A stretch of 64,000 bases of DNA from Epiperipatus broadwayi (lineage: Eukaryota; Onychophora; Udeonychophora; Euonychophora; Peripatidae): contig JAQFVV010000021.1 in the NCBI GenBank assembly GCA_028023455.1, positions 1,056,001-1,120,000 on the forward strand. Reading direction: 5' to 3'. The notes below the pieces were generated by a model that made no database searches, was not told where the DNA came from, and saw only the letters and a program-made list of their open reading frames with translations. Within the stretch, counting starts at the first letter, position 1. Each line of letters begins with the position of its first letter. Below are positions 46,196 through 57,120 of this stretch, in pieces. The position numbers and the translations under genes are program-made.

Positions 46196-46800
46196 TGTTT
46201 TTATTTTTATCATTGCATTCATCTGTATTAATAATCTGAATAAGATTTTTTCTTTCATGTGTCATAGCATCGGTTGGAAAGCAAACCCACTAACCTGGGA
46301 CAACTGCTTGTAAGGAAGCTGTGCTAACAACTCGACCACCAATGCTTGACAAAGATATTTGTAGTCATTAACTTCTTTTAATTAATAATTATCAATCTTT
46401 TTTTTTTTTTAGAAATCCATTCAATATTACATCATTACTTTAGTCTTTTTAGCATTTGTCTTTAGTTTTACTTTTTTACTTTTATTTTATAACTGTGTTA
46501 ACATTTCCTAAATCTCTGAAGCACTACTGTAAAAAAAACAACTACATCATTTGCAACATCTACATGACTTAAATGATTCCATTTCCTTTATTCCTTTAGT
46601 TTTCTATTTTAATCCACCAAATATTACTTGTAAAATGGCAGTAACATCTTTAAAGATGTGAAATCATCTTATTGTGTACCTCTTAATGTTAATCTTTTTA
46701 GTATTACCATATGATCTAATCATTACTGATGCATTTTTATAAATAATCTTCGGAGTGTGATAATATCCTAATCTACATCTAGATAATGAATGTTTTAATC
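46195..46800 (-). pseudogene. RTE internal fragment, copy 5
   Basis: This matches the RT region 36,170-36,660 of copy 1: atctgtattaataatctga, gatatttgtagtcattaactt, aacaactacatcat and atgtgaaatcat. Heavily mutated, with no frame left. It is split by a tRNA-like insertion. Confidence 0.65.
46228..46352 (-). mobile_element. tRNA-derived SINE insertion in the RTE fragment
   Basis: Absent from RTE copy 1, where aatctgaccaaggtatttg is continuous. On the minus strand it reads ggtggtcgagttgttagca (A-box-like), ccttacaagcag (anticodon-arm-like) and cccaggttagtgggtttgc (B-box region with an insertion). The head resembles a tRNA more than family A does, possibly tRNA-Val. It appears once in this window. 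Confidence 0.5.
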
Positions 46801-46804
46801 ACTG

Positions 46805-46970
46805 AAAAAAATCCCCAGACTAGTTTCTAGATCCAAAGCTTATCTTTAATGCACAATCTAAAAACTAGTCTGGGAATATTGGATGAGTAGGCACTAGATA
46901 AGTATTTTGATTCACAATCCTTCTAGCATTCATTGATTACTATGGCTTATACTGGATGGAATTATAGTAT
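46805..46970 (+). mobile_element. Family B, collapsed copy
   Basis: A short inverted remnant of both arms: ccccagactagtttctaga near 46,813, then aaaactagtctgggaatatt near 46,861 and the outer end cattgattactatggctt. The hammerhead centre is deleted. Confidence 0.6.
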
Positions 46971-47145
46971 GGAAAGAATTGGTACTGTTTATTCTTTAAA
47001 AAAAACCACAGCCAGTGTCGTTTGCTCTGAAACAAATGACACCAAACGTAAAGTTAGGGAAGCTTACTTTATTGCGGCTGACCCATCGGAAATCAACAGA
47101 AGAGAGGCCTGCTATTCCCTATCTCGTAAATGGTCCACGTAACAT
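46960..47145 (+). pseudogene. Penelope-like GIY-YIG C-terminal remnant
   Basis: ETNDTKRKVREAYFIAADP then SEINRREACYSLSRKWST before a stop. It aligns with 33,840-34,030 (KRKVxExxFI, INRRxxCxxxSxKW) and with the PLE endonuclease end, where the Glu in REAYFI is the predicted catalytic residue. The upstream start within the family B remnant is not meaningful. Confidence 0.6.
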
Positions 47146-47840
47146 CTGCACATAAATTTGCATAAAATTTGCATAGTTTTACAGTTATTAACAGAATAAC
47201 TTGCCATGAATATGGGACTGTAGACTGTCCCGAAAGTGCTTGGCAGTAAAGAAAAAATTTTTGACAATTTATTAATAGCTTCATTACCTGTGCGCAGAGC
47301 ATATATATATATATATATTAATTGTCTTTTTATATTTTTATCTAACTTAACAGAATTTAGAAATCTCCCATTTAATGTTGAAAGTTTTTCTTCCAGTCCA
47401 TCCAATGATCCAAAGTGGTAAGTGCCTAAATAAAAAGGTCATCATCAAATGACAACTGAGTTTGTCATCAGGAAATTTCCAACTTTTTCTGCCTCTGATC
47501 ACTAACTGTTGCCTTGTTAATAAAATTAAAACTTTCTGGAATTAAGGATTATAATTTAGTTTTGTCTATCACAAACACATTCAATCTGCCTTTAAAAACA
47601 TTCAACTGATATTGTAAACTATCATGAAAGTGAGAACGAAGACCATAGTAATTTTTGATCATCAACTCAAGAAGTCAAATGCCAGTAAACTCACCACATT
47701 GATTGATGTGGGTTAGAAAGCAGCACCATCCTTTTTTATTCATCACATGAGTAACCACATAGCATTTAACATCTGCAAGGAATGGACTTCGAATTTTCCG
47801 ATGTTTTATGATTTCAAAGGAGAAGCTCCTGTCTGCATCT
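47112..47840 (-). pseudogene. Decayed coding region, family not recognised
   Basis: The minus strand from 47,840 gives a long frame with few stops. Readable blocks are FSFEIIKHRKIRSPF, VKCYVVTHVMNKKGWCCFL, THINQCGEF, NYYGLRSHFHDSLQY and LNVFVIDKTKL. A frame change then leads to 47,405-47,112 (MDGLEEKLSTLNGRFLNS). Composition and stop spacing suggest real former coding sequence, either transposon-derived or a dead gene. I cannot name a family. It overlaps the antisense of the PLE remnant only at its end. Confidence 0.4.
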
Positions 47841-48420
47841 AATCAATATTAAAAATCTGTAGATGCGTATTTTTTATTATTGTATTTATAAAGTGGATAG
47901 AAATGGAGGTGCATTGTCGGTTAAAATGTAAAGTAATCCTCCAAATGTAGTATTTATACAATTTCAAGAATAAACTTATATTTTCACTATTTAATAAAAA
48001 TATCTTTGCATATATGCATAAACAGATATTTGCAGAATCTGTAAGCAAGGATATAGCTGTATAAAAATATTTAAAAGTTAAAAACTTTAACATTTTATAA
48101 AAAAAAAAAAAATAGGGAAAAGTGTGCCTAATAAAAGCTTTTGATTTAATGGGGGGGGGGGGGGTAAGTTGACAAATTTCTCTCTGATAATATATTTTCC
48201 AACACAGAATAAATGATCACTTTCGTACAATAAAAGTAGAAACAAGAAATTCAGGAAGTTATTAGTAAAAATGTAAATTTATACTAGATTTTTTTTGTTG
48301 TCTAGAGAAATTCATTTGTAACACTTTATATAAAATAAAGTCTATATTCTTTAAAAAAAAAAATAATAATAATAATAATAATAATAATATATATGTATAC
48401 TGCGTAAATCTACTACTACG
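47841..48420. repeat. AT-rich stretch with a G14 run and an AAT microsatellite
   Basis: Fourteen consecutive G at 48,151-48,164 and (AAT)n at about 48,361-48,388 are the only features. No genes seen. Confidence 0.6.
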
Positions 48421-48429
48421 TCACAATAA

Positions 48430-48470
48430 CGGAGAAAAACTCGACCTCCGCCATTTTCTTATAATTTTTT
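48430..48470 (-). promoter_or_regulatory. Possible YY1-like start site
   Basis: On the minus strand, agaaaATGGCGGAGGTCGAG resembles the AAnATGGCGG element found at housekeeping transcription starts. A CRE-like tgacgta lies close downstream. An 11-codon frame follows, with a possible GTAGTA donor. A single-site match, so weak. Confidence 0.25.
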
Positions 48471-48849
48471 TTTTAGTAAAACGAAAATAAACTCCTATTT
48501 TAAAGTTATTCTTCATATCAATATTATTACATTGTTATTTAGAAAAAAATTTCGAAGTTTATTGGCAGTTTATTCAAGTAAATTCTTAATATACTGAGGT
48601 GTGACAGTTTAATTTCCGGGATTGATGTGTGTTGTCACTTATGACCTAATTGTGTCGAAATCACACAAGTATTGAACATTCGTGTTTGAATATGCTCAAG
48701 CTAACACCCGTTTAATTTTCACGCCGATGGAGCTAGTTGTAAGTTAGTTATTGAGAAAATAATAAATATCCATGCCTACCATTTGACGTAAAAATGAGTT
48801 AGTGCGTTCATTGTGAGACATTTTGGCCAAAAAATCAATTGCATAGCTA

Positions 48850-49130
48850 GACCTGGCTATTCACCTGATTTACCTCCCTGTGGTTTTTGGTTATTTCCAA
48901 ACTTAAAAACTGCACTGAAAAGATGAACATTTTTTACTATAACTGATATCCAAAAGAATGTCAGACAGCTGCAGAACAGTATTCCTGAAAATGAATTCCA
49001 GATGTGCTTCCAGAAATGGAAACACCATTTTAATCAGCATATAGATGCACAAAAGGACTACTTTGAAAATAATAGTAGCCACTGGTGTAGACTTCCACAT
49101 GTATTTTATGAAGATGCATTCTAGAAATTA
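48850..49130 (+). pseudogene. mariner transposase C-terminal fragment
   Basis: The plus strand reads YSPDLPPCGFWLFPNLK (about 48,868-48,918), the block holding the third catalytic Asp of mariner (normally PCDFWLFP). The Asp is Gly here. It continues with ITDIQKNVRQLQ, IPENEFQMCFQKWKHHF and AQKDYFEN, the standard mariner C-terminus. One in-frame stop follows LKTALKR. The N-terminal helix-turn-helix and first two Asp are not recognisable upstream. Inactive. Confidence 0.8.
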
Positions 49131-49189
49131 TATATTTCTATTCTTTCATATATTTCTCTATTAGATATCAGAAGAGAGATAATTTCACA

Positions 49190-49375
49190 GGAAATGTTAA
49201 ACATTCTACACATATTATTAATGGAGAATTAAAGAATATATTTGGACTAGAAATAATCTTTTGTTTAATGAATGATTAGTAATAATCATTAATATAATTC
49301 TATAAAATGGTTTATAGAAAAGTTGTGAGTTCAGAAAATTTGACACTTGTAATCCAACTAAAATAAATTGCTCTA
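49190..49375 (+). repeat. Family H short repeat, copy 3
   Basis: gattagtaataatcattaa, taaaatgg, agttgtgagt and tttgacacttgtaa match the insert at 29,486-29,683 in order. Confidence 0.65.
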
Positions 49376-50425
49376 TATAAAATCCTAAATAAATGATAAA
49401 AATTTATGAAAGAAATTGTGATAGTTTGTCATGAAATGTCCATCTTGGAGATTTTTTTTTTACATCTTTGGTCATATGTTACATAAATTTGTGATGAAAT
49501 AGAAGTTTGAAATATAAAAATATATATATGAAGTTAAAATATATATACACAAAAAGGTATATATGAATTTAAAATTACAATATGAGCTATGTATGTCCTG
49601 GTCATTTGGGGAAAAAGTGAATTGGGTGTTGCAACAGTTCATCCAAAGCGAGAGATGCTGGTCTGATTTCTGGGATGATGGATAGTTGAGGTATGATTGA
49701 GTTAAGATGAAGATGCACTGAGATCAAGAATAAATTTGAAGTACTTTGGACTTGCCAATAACTTAAGATATGGTCTCACTACCTAATCAGTTCTCTTTTT
49801 GGATATTCAAAGCAGAGCATACAATCAAATTATTATGGCACATAAAAAATATTAAAAAATTGTTATGAAATTTTAAATATTTTTTTGTTATAGATCCAAC
49901 AATAAAGATTATTGTATTTGATCTTGCTACATCCAAATGAAGTCTCATTAAAAAAATCTGGTTCAATTTATTTTCATTGTACTTATCTGCTTTATAAATG
50001 CAACTAGTAATGACTGATCTAAGTAGACATGGGAGAAACATAAACCATGAATACATAATTAATGACTCTTGAATGTTTGGTTATAGTGGCAGAATTGAAC
50101 AATTTAATAAAGCCATTAGTTAATTTATCTCCTGGTTGGACTCTATACAAGTTCCTGTGTGATATTTGGTTAATAGTTAAATTGTCTAAAAAAAAAGCCC
50201 ATAGGCTATATAAATGTAAAATATTCAATATGTAATTCTAACTTTTTAAATTGAACAAGGAATTATTACACCCACATAATAAAATACTGCACTTTAACTA
50301 CAATATTATTTATTCATAATTTCTTAGAAATGACTATCTTTTTTTCAACAATGCTAAGCAAACATAAGTGAAGTAGTGAAACAGGATTCTTTTATTGATA
50401 TATGATGGATTAGTTTTATATATAT
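49376..50425. other. Gene-free AT-rich stretch
   Basis: No recognisable gene. The open frames at 49,787-50,228 have no family signature. Confidence 0.4.
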
Positions 50426-50429
50426 TATA

Positions 50430-50800
50430 TTATGAGCATGGCAATAGCTCTTAACAAGCTGTTCAGAATACTACCATCCTCACACTAACTCTGGCTTTTA
50501 TCAGTAAGGCTAGGATATTCAAGCATTAGATTTAAAATACCAAGTCAAGCCCAGCACTTGATCTAATGTTTAACTATCAAGTAGAAAATCTGAAATTTTC
50601 AGACAACCATATGTCTTCAAATCCAGCTATCCACCTTAAATAGTCATATGAAACTGATAAAAGCCAGAACTAGAAACCAGTTTGCAGATAAGGATATTCT
50701 GAAAAGCTTGTTAACAGCTATTGGCACGCACATTGTATAACATTTGTAATACAATAATACTAGCTTATTAAATTAAGTCACATGATATATGACTTGATTT
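50430..50800. mobile_element. Family C foldback element, complete
   Basis: Inverted arms at about 50,437-50,600 and 50,610-50,745 share atagctcttaacaagct, ctaatgtttaactatcaag and gaaaatctgaaat. Each arm has a damaged hammerhead: the right arm (about 50,648-50,705) reads CTGATAA, GAAAC, CAGTTTGC. It is followed by aaattaagtcacatgatat, repeated after the next copy at 51,140. Confidence 0.65.
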
Positions 50801-50859
50801 TTCTGCAATTATTGTTTTTGCTCTTAAGGATTTGGTGATTTTATATTGCTACAGCTATT

Positions 50860-51185
50860 AGTATATAGTGTATCTGAACTTAGTTAAGTCCCATATGGCT
50901 ATTTAAGCTAGATAGCTGGATTTGAAGACATATGGATGTCTGAAATTCAGATTTTCTACTTAATAGTTAAACATTAGATAAAGTGCTGATCTTGACCTGG
51001 TATTTTAAATCTAATGCTTGAACATCCTACCACCTCACTGATGAATGCTGGAGCTAGAAACCAGTCTGAGGGTAGAGGTAGTCTGAAAAGCTTGTTAAGA
51101 GCTATTGGCATGCTCATTATATAACATTTGTAATATAAGCTTATTAAATTAAATCACATGATATATGACTTGATTTCCTTGCAAT
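50860..51185 (+). mobile_element. Family C half-element with intact-core hammerhead
   Basis: It equals the right half of the preceding element (gatttgaagacatatggatg to cttgttaagagctattggc), plus the same 3' flank tcacatgatatatgacttg. That makes 50,600-51,185 a partial tandem duplication. Confidence 0.7.
51027..51081 (+). ncRNA. Type-I hammerhead ribozyme, family C (C2), core intact
   Basis: ctacc-a-cctca, CTGATGA, ATGCTGGAGCTA, GAAA, CCAG, UC, tgagg-gtaga-ggtag. Stem I has two 5-bp helices (CCTCA/TGAGG and CTACC/GGTAG) around an internal loop. Stem II pairs TGCT/AGCT-like bases with an A-A mismatch beside the core. Stem III is minimal. Confidence 0.75.
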
Positions 51186-51189
51186 ATAT

Positions 51190-51730
51190 ATTCATAAGTG
51201 AGCATCTAAACATATTCACATAGTTAGTGATATAGATTCACACTTTCAAACTTATAATTACAATAAATATTTGAGAACAAATTATTGCATGGTGTCTTAT
51301 CTCACCTTACCTTCAACTATTGGACTAGTCCAGATTCCATCTTATCTTGATCAGATTGAGCATATATTGCCACAGAACAATAGATATATGAACAGATAAG
51401 ATATATTCAATAGCAATAACAGACCAATCAAACAGCAACAAATTGCTGTCAGAACTGAGCAGCAATATGCATGTTATCCACTATATGACTTAAGCAGTGG
51501 CAAGTTTAGGTTAGAACTGGAAGCTGCTAGACTTTAACTCAAACATAAGACAAGCTGTCACAGATTGGCTGGAAGGGTCACTGTACTTATACATGAGGGT
51601 AGCTGATTCAATTCTACTGGCAGTGGTAGATAAAACTAGAAGAACACCTGAAATTTCTTTCATTAATAGTTGCATGTATATATCAGCCAATGTATCAGAC
51701 ATACTATATTATTACTGCTATTACTATTAT
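51190..51730. other. Mostly featureless; possible tRNA-like piece
   Basis: attggctggaagggtcac and gctgattcaattct (about 51,560-51,615) are spaced like tRNA A and B boxes. This is weak and unsupported by a second copy. Confidence 0.3.
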
Positions 51731-51865
51731 TTTTAATCTAATGCTTGAATATCCTAGCACTTCACTGAGGAAGCCAGTAGCAGAAACCGGTCAGGGGTTG
51801 AGGATATTCTGCAAAGTTTGTTAAGAGCTTATTTGTGAACTCTATATATAACAATAGTATTATTA
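51730..51865 (+). mobile_element. Family C partial copy (C3)
   Basis: ttttaatctaatgcttgaat to gtttgttaagagct, as in the 50.4-51.2 kb copies; the 5' half is missing. Confidence 0.6.
51749..51809 (+). ncRNA. Type-I hammerhead ribozyme, family C (C3), core intact
   Basis: aatatcct then cacttca, CTGAGGA (an allowed N), AGCCAGTAGCA, GAAA, CCGG, UC, aggggttg-aggatatt. The outer stem I AATATCCT/AGGATATT is a perfect 8 bp; the inner helix has one mismatch. CCGG is self-complementary. Confidence 0.72.
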
Positions 51866-51895
51866 CTGTATACTTATTTGTAAATGTATATATAC

Positions 51896-52055
51896 ATATC
51901 ATCAAAAACCAATCAATAATTCCAATATCAATAACAATCAATCATTTCAAACTGTTGTCAGTTTTATTTTTATTGTTAAAAGGAGATTGCCTTGGCAACA
52001 GTTTGAAATTGTTGGTTGTTATTGATATTGGAATTGTCTAAATGATGACTGGATT
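51896..52055. repeat. Inverted repeat with 45-bp arms
   Basis: Arms at 51,912-51,959 and 51,993-52,037 share attccaatatcaataacaa and tttcaaactgttg, with a ~33-nt loop. atcatc and gatgat lie just outside. It has no ORF and may be a small MITE. Confidence 0.7.
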
Positions 52056-52059
52056 TTAA

Positions 52060-52795
52060 TGATTACTTACAAACCCATTTAGCTTTGAGCATTATTACAC
52101 AATATATATATATATCGCCAACGGATTTGTAAATATTGAATATACACGTGAAATAAATATTCTAAACTTATTCATATGAGTTTGTGTTTAATACAATTAC
52201 ACATAAACACAGCATAATGGTTTAATATTTAATTTGCTTGTCAGTAAGAAAGTGATATTCCTTACATATCATAATGACTACGTGCGTGTGTAGCCAACAA
52301 AATTAAATATGCAAACATTTTAATTTTATTGATAGCTGAATGAACTATCTTTTGAAAAAAGTTATATATCGTTTTAATTATGATTTATAAGAAAAAATAA
52401 AACTTTTTAATAAAAACATCAATTTTAAAACTTTTCCATCAAAATTCATAATTTATGTACAAGTATAAAATTAATAACCTTTTAAAAATGTTTAAATTGT
52501 TTGTTTTTTGTTTTTTTATTTTATTTTATAATAATGACTATATTTTCTCTACTTTATTGCTTTTCACAATATGTTAGCATATAATATTAATATTATCTCT
52601 ATATTATAAAAAATCAACTTATTGTGAGAATTGTAATTTGAATTGAAAAACAAAAAACAAATTAGCGAGAGTGCATAGCTTAAAAACAGCTCCATTATGA
52701 TGAATAATCATTATTAAATGAGAGTTATTATTGCAAAGTTTTACTATATAGTCAGATACCCATCCACATACATATATAATATATTTATTGTTTTT
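52060..52795. other. Gene-free AT-rich stretch
   Basis: Nothing recognisable. Confidence 0.45.
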
Positions 52796-53420
52796 TCTGC
52801 AGGTTTATGATGGTAGCATTTTAGTAGTAATTATTTGCTGGACTATTTCCGTCATCTAATATTGAATGTCTTCAAACTTTCAAATATGTCCAGCTGTTTG
52901 AAATAGCAGACAGGTTAATATAAAACATACTGTTTAGGAATAAAAACTTATACATCCAATTACATCAGAAACGTGAAATATGGGGTTATATTATCATCAT
53001 GGAACCGAACAAAAGTTTGTTCAGAAGCCGCTGATGTGAAAAATGAAAAGATCTAAGTAGAAAAAACTCTTATAAAAATGACCATCCATCAGCTGTCATT
53101 AAAAAAAAACTTAAATAAACAACAACAAAAAAGCATCAAAAGAAAAAAAAATTTTTTTAATATTACAGTATATCTGTACATACCAGGAATAACAAAGTAA
53201 ACAAAATCTACAATATAACACCAGAACAGTTTTCAAAAGCTATGTCTCACTAAGAACTTCTAACATCTCCAAAAAAAAAAAAAAAAAAACTTAAAATTCT
53301 TATTAGATAAAAACCGCATCTCTGAAATACCATGTGAATGTGGACGGATGTACAATGATGTAGATCAGTTACCCCATTGAAAATTGGTTGATCAAAGCAC
53401 AACCTGATGGTTTAAAAAGA
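52795..53420 (+). pseudogene. Penelope-like element debris
   Basis: tggactatttccgtcatctaa to attgaatgtct (about 52,840-52,870) is the edge of the PLE terminal repeat seen at 12.2 and 55.87 kb. Downstream on the plus strand, RISEIPCECGRMYNDV (about 53,312-53,362) is the start of a GIY-YIG domain, aligning with EIPCEGGRMYVGE at 12.8 kb. The Gly-Glu after the second Tyr is lost. Everything between has decayed. Confidence 0.55.
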
Positions 53421-53985
53421 AAAATAGAAGTATTTAAAATAGTAGTTCATGGACATACTGTAACTGTATAAGTATATGCCATTACATCACTTTCAAATAA
53501 AAGTGGAAAAAATATATAATCACCCTCAAGTAGATATATGTAAAAAAAGAGAATTTAATAATTTTATATATATATAATGCACAGATGGAAAACTAATTAT
53601 ATAATTATTTAAAGTTTAAAATCTAAAAACAAGATTGTTTTAATGTAAAAGAATAAAAAAAAAAAGTTGTTAATTAGTTATTTTTAATCTTAGAATGGAA
53701 ATGATTTACTATATTGACGTAATTTCAAACAGGCCCTTGGACATAAAATCAAATAAGAGATAAATTAAAAAAAATACTAGTGATAAAATGTTGAGTTCCC
53801 CCTTTAAAAAAGCTGATCAATAACAATGGAAATAAACACACAGCCCATAGAGAAAAGTTATCATCGCCAATGAGAAAAGCATCAAGCCAGGCAAGATCGA
53901 TCCTGGAATTTGATGATTAGAATTCACAAAGATATAAAAAGAAAACTTTGAAGTTGAGATTTAGATTGCTCTTGTTGATTGCGTG
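53421..53985. other. Gene-free AT-rich stretch
   Basis: Nothing recognisable. Confidence 0.4.
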
Positions 53986-54131
53986 TTATTTAAACATATT
54001 TTTAAGTGCATTGCAGATTTCCAAAATGTAGGGATCAGCAATAATTTGTGTTTCCCGTGTTTGCACCAGCTGAGGCGGTCTCCAGAGTATGATGGTTCCG
54101 GGAAACTGGCCGGCAACAGACTTGTCTCTAC
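53986..54131 (-). CDS. Possible terminal exon of an unidentified gene
   Basis: In a clearly GC-richer island, the minus strand reads RDKSVAGQFPGTIILWR, then PPQLVQTRETQIIADPYILE and ICNALKNMFK to TAA at 53,986-53,988. A good acceptor (catttcatattgttctag) ends at 54,132. The same frame stays sensible upstream (KFLPFHIVLG) to a TGA at about 54,170, with AVGKVRLCSP beyond it. So it is either a spliced last exon or a dead copy with one stop. I do not recognise the protein. Codon use and composition differ strongly from the surroundings. Confidence 0.45.
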
Positions 54132-54231
54132 CTAGAACAATATGAAATGGAAGGAATTTTGAATTGTGTCAAGGACTGCAAAGACGGACTTTACCTACAG
54201 CTTTCGAAAGTATAAACTTTTGTTTTAAATG

Positions 54232-55485
54232 AAATATAAACACTAATTATATAATACAAACTTTTTCAAGTAGTAATTTTAAACATTTAATTTTAAAAGA
54301 AATCTTTTATCTGATTAAAATTTTAAATTATTTATTATATTTTTATATAGGTGTTTGATATCATTTCCATTCTGGTAAATTTCTTTTAAATTGATAATTT
54401 AAAAGTAAACATAAATGGCTGCAATGATTTGTAAGATTATGTTAGTTTAAGGTATGTTAATTTTGGGCTAATTGTTTTGTAGTTAAGTTGGTGCTGGTAG
54501 ATAGATATATGGATGTTTTATGTCAGCATAATCTGAGTAGGTGCATTGGTTACTCGTTTCCTTGTATCATGTTAGCATATAGGGCATAATACCCACCTGA
54601 CCATATGACCCAAAAATGCAGCCATCATGTTGTCAATGGTCATAGATGTATTTACTATGCCATTGATTTTCTTACTCTCTGGTTGGGACAGTAAGCCAGA
54701 AAAGACCGTTATCCTTTTTTTCAGAGCATCTCATATATATATTTCAATAATTTCTTTTTTGTATCGCCAATTGGGCAGTGAATCATTCCTGTCTGTTGGT
54801 AAAGTTTATTAATGATCATGGGGAAGATGCTCATTTATTCCCACCATTAGTCGTTATTTCTCTAATGATATGCTACAGATGTAAATTCCTATTAGCATGA
54901 TTGTGTTATGCTAATAATTTCATTTTGCATTGGTCACATCGGTATATCAGTAAGTTAGTATTGGTTTAAATGTGAGATTTTGGCCTAAGGTTAAAAAGAA
55001 TAGGGATTTGTTATATACATAATTTATGTAGCATATTCACGCTTAGTAAAATATTAAAATTGTATTAAATCTATGAAATGCTTCCATCTGTGCATACAAT
55101 TTAAATGAAATATATTCACTAGTTAATTTAATTTTCTGAAAATTTCCTTTTAATGTGTGTGTGCATAATAATAAAATGTTTTAATTAAATTTTGGCAGTA
55201 ATTTATTTTATATATTTTATTAATATTTAAAATTAAGAATTAGAAATTTGAATATACAGTATGATATTCTAAGCTCAGCTTCTCCCTAAGCTAGTGGCTG
55301 GGGCTTTCGGTTTGATAAAAGAGTAACCTCTCCTGTGCGTATCTGCCTACTATATAAATTTTCTAGGTTCAAATATCCTAGTAACACCCTGGTATGGCAG
55401 ATTAGGTTAGGGAGGTTCCATTGACCGATATAATACCAATGAACATATATCAAGTGGGGAAAGTATAAAAATATTGGTAAGATAA
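54232..55485. other. Gene-free AT-rich stretch
   Basis: Nothing recognised. If 53,986-54,131 is an exon, this would be its intron. Confidence 0.4.
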
Positions 55486-55489
55486 GAAA

Positions 55490-55905
55490 ATGTCCAAAGA
55501 TAAAATTCAAAGAAGGTGCTCACATGTCAGTGTCAAATAATCTCATAAGTCAACCTAGTAAGATAATTCATAATGTGTGGAAGCCACAAATTAAATTTGC
55601 TCTAAAAAAAGCAGAGCAATCAGGAAATTTTTACTGATTGTTGTACTTGGCTGAATAGCTGAATTAGAACATTTTAAATTCGATGTTCATGATTCTAAAG
55701 ATCCATGTTTGATTTCCATGCTAGTAATGCAACTAGGGAGACCAGCAACATCTGAAGGAGGAGGAATATGTATTCCTGTGTGCTATTAGTAATTGTCGAA
55801 TGTATTTGAAAAGTTTAAATAAAGCTTGAATTTTTCTCAAAACATTCAATATTTAATATATAGATGAAGGAAATAGTCCAACATATAATTATTGCTGATA
55901 TATTT
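55490..55905 (+). repeat. Solo PLE-type terminal repeat with tRNA-like segment
   Basis: This matches the right arm at 13,335-13,745: ataagtcaacctagt, a tgatttccatgctagta block (B-box-like), accagcaacatctgaag and tgctattagtaattg. The hammerhead-like part reads CTGAAGG and lacks a clear GAAA. Confidence 0.6.
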
Positions 55906-57115
55906 ATATATCTAGTACTCAGACATTCAATGTAATTCTTCATATTTAATTTTTGCTAGTAACCATTGGAATACGTGTATAGCAATGAATTTTTATTTAT
56001 AAGGTATATAATATATGTCTACATGAAATATGTGTATATAGCATATTTGCGACAATTTATCAAACTTCCAAGAGTAGCACTCCTCTCTAAATTGATAAAG
56101 ACAAAAGACAAAAACTCATCAGGTTGTGGATTTAAATATTTAAAAATAAGATAATAATAACATTTAGATGGCGCTAGAGTAGAGAGTTGTTTTTTTATGT
56201 ACGCAAACTTTTTCAAAAGACTTAGACTTTTTTTCTTCAGATAAGCTAATCATTCCACATTGATCAATAAATTAACATATAACTATTTTTAATTAAAGTA
56301 TAAACCAAGAATGAAAAAACGTTCAACACATATTAATTGGAAATGTGATAAATGGTATATTTGATTGGTTTTCTACGAGTGAGCAAGGAAAAATCTCAGT
56401 CCACCCTACCGTCAGCTATCTAAAAAAATTTTTCCATTTTTTACCTTTCATGTAATCACTGTCAAAAAAATTAAAAATATATCCCTCAAAAATAGAAAAA
56501 AAATTACTACTAAAGATTTTTTTAAATTTATCCTTAATTGAGTTTTTAAGTATATTTTAATTTTGAGTTTTAAAAGTTGTGTGTAATTTACACTACTATT
56601 ATTTTTTTCCCCTCATCTCAACTTCGAATCAATCAAATTTTCTTATATTAGATTACAGGGTATATTTAAAACATTTTGAACAGACCCATAAGAGATATAT
56701 TACATATTAAATTTCAGCCATATAGATATTTGCAGCCTTCACCAACACCATATGGATTTTTGTTTATTTTGTAGATTCAATCTCACAGAGTGAAAGGAAA
56801 TTTGCAAAAACTATTTTTTAAGTCTGTGCACATTTTATCTTATCCTGTTTAACATCTGATGTGATGTTGAAAAAATGGGAGTACCATATAGTGATGAAGA
56901 TTAACATATAAATTAATAATTTAATAAATGAATTTATATATATATGAGCAAAGACATATATACATAACTAAAACATTGTTTGCATAAAAGAGAACTATAC
57001 ACCACATGATTAGTACTCATAAATGATACCTGTCATTACTCATGAGACAATCATTCACTACATCTATGAGTGATAAATATCACATTATATTATATTCATA
57101 TTATTAATTGTTATC
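55906..57115. other. Gene-free AT-rich stretch
   Basis: atggcgctagag near 56,168 is an isolated GC-richer word; no gene was found. Confidence 0.4.
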
Positions 57116-57120
57116 AATTT

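Noticed and set aside
46268-46350. Functional tRNA gene
   Set aside because: The acceptor stem is not paired and the T-arm region carries an extra insertion, so it is SINE-like.
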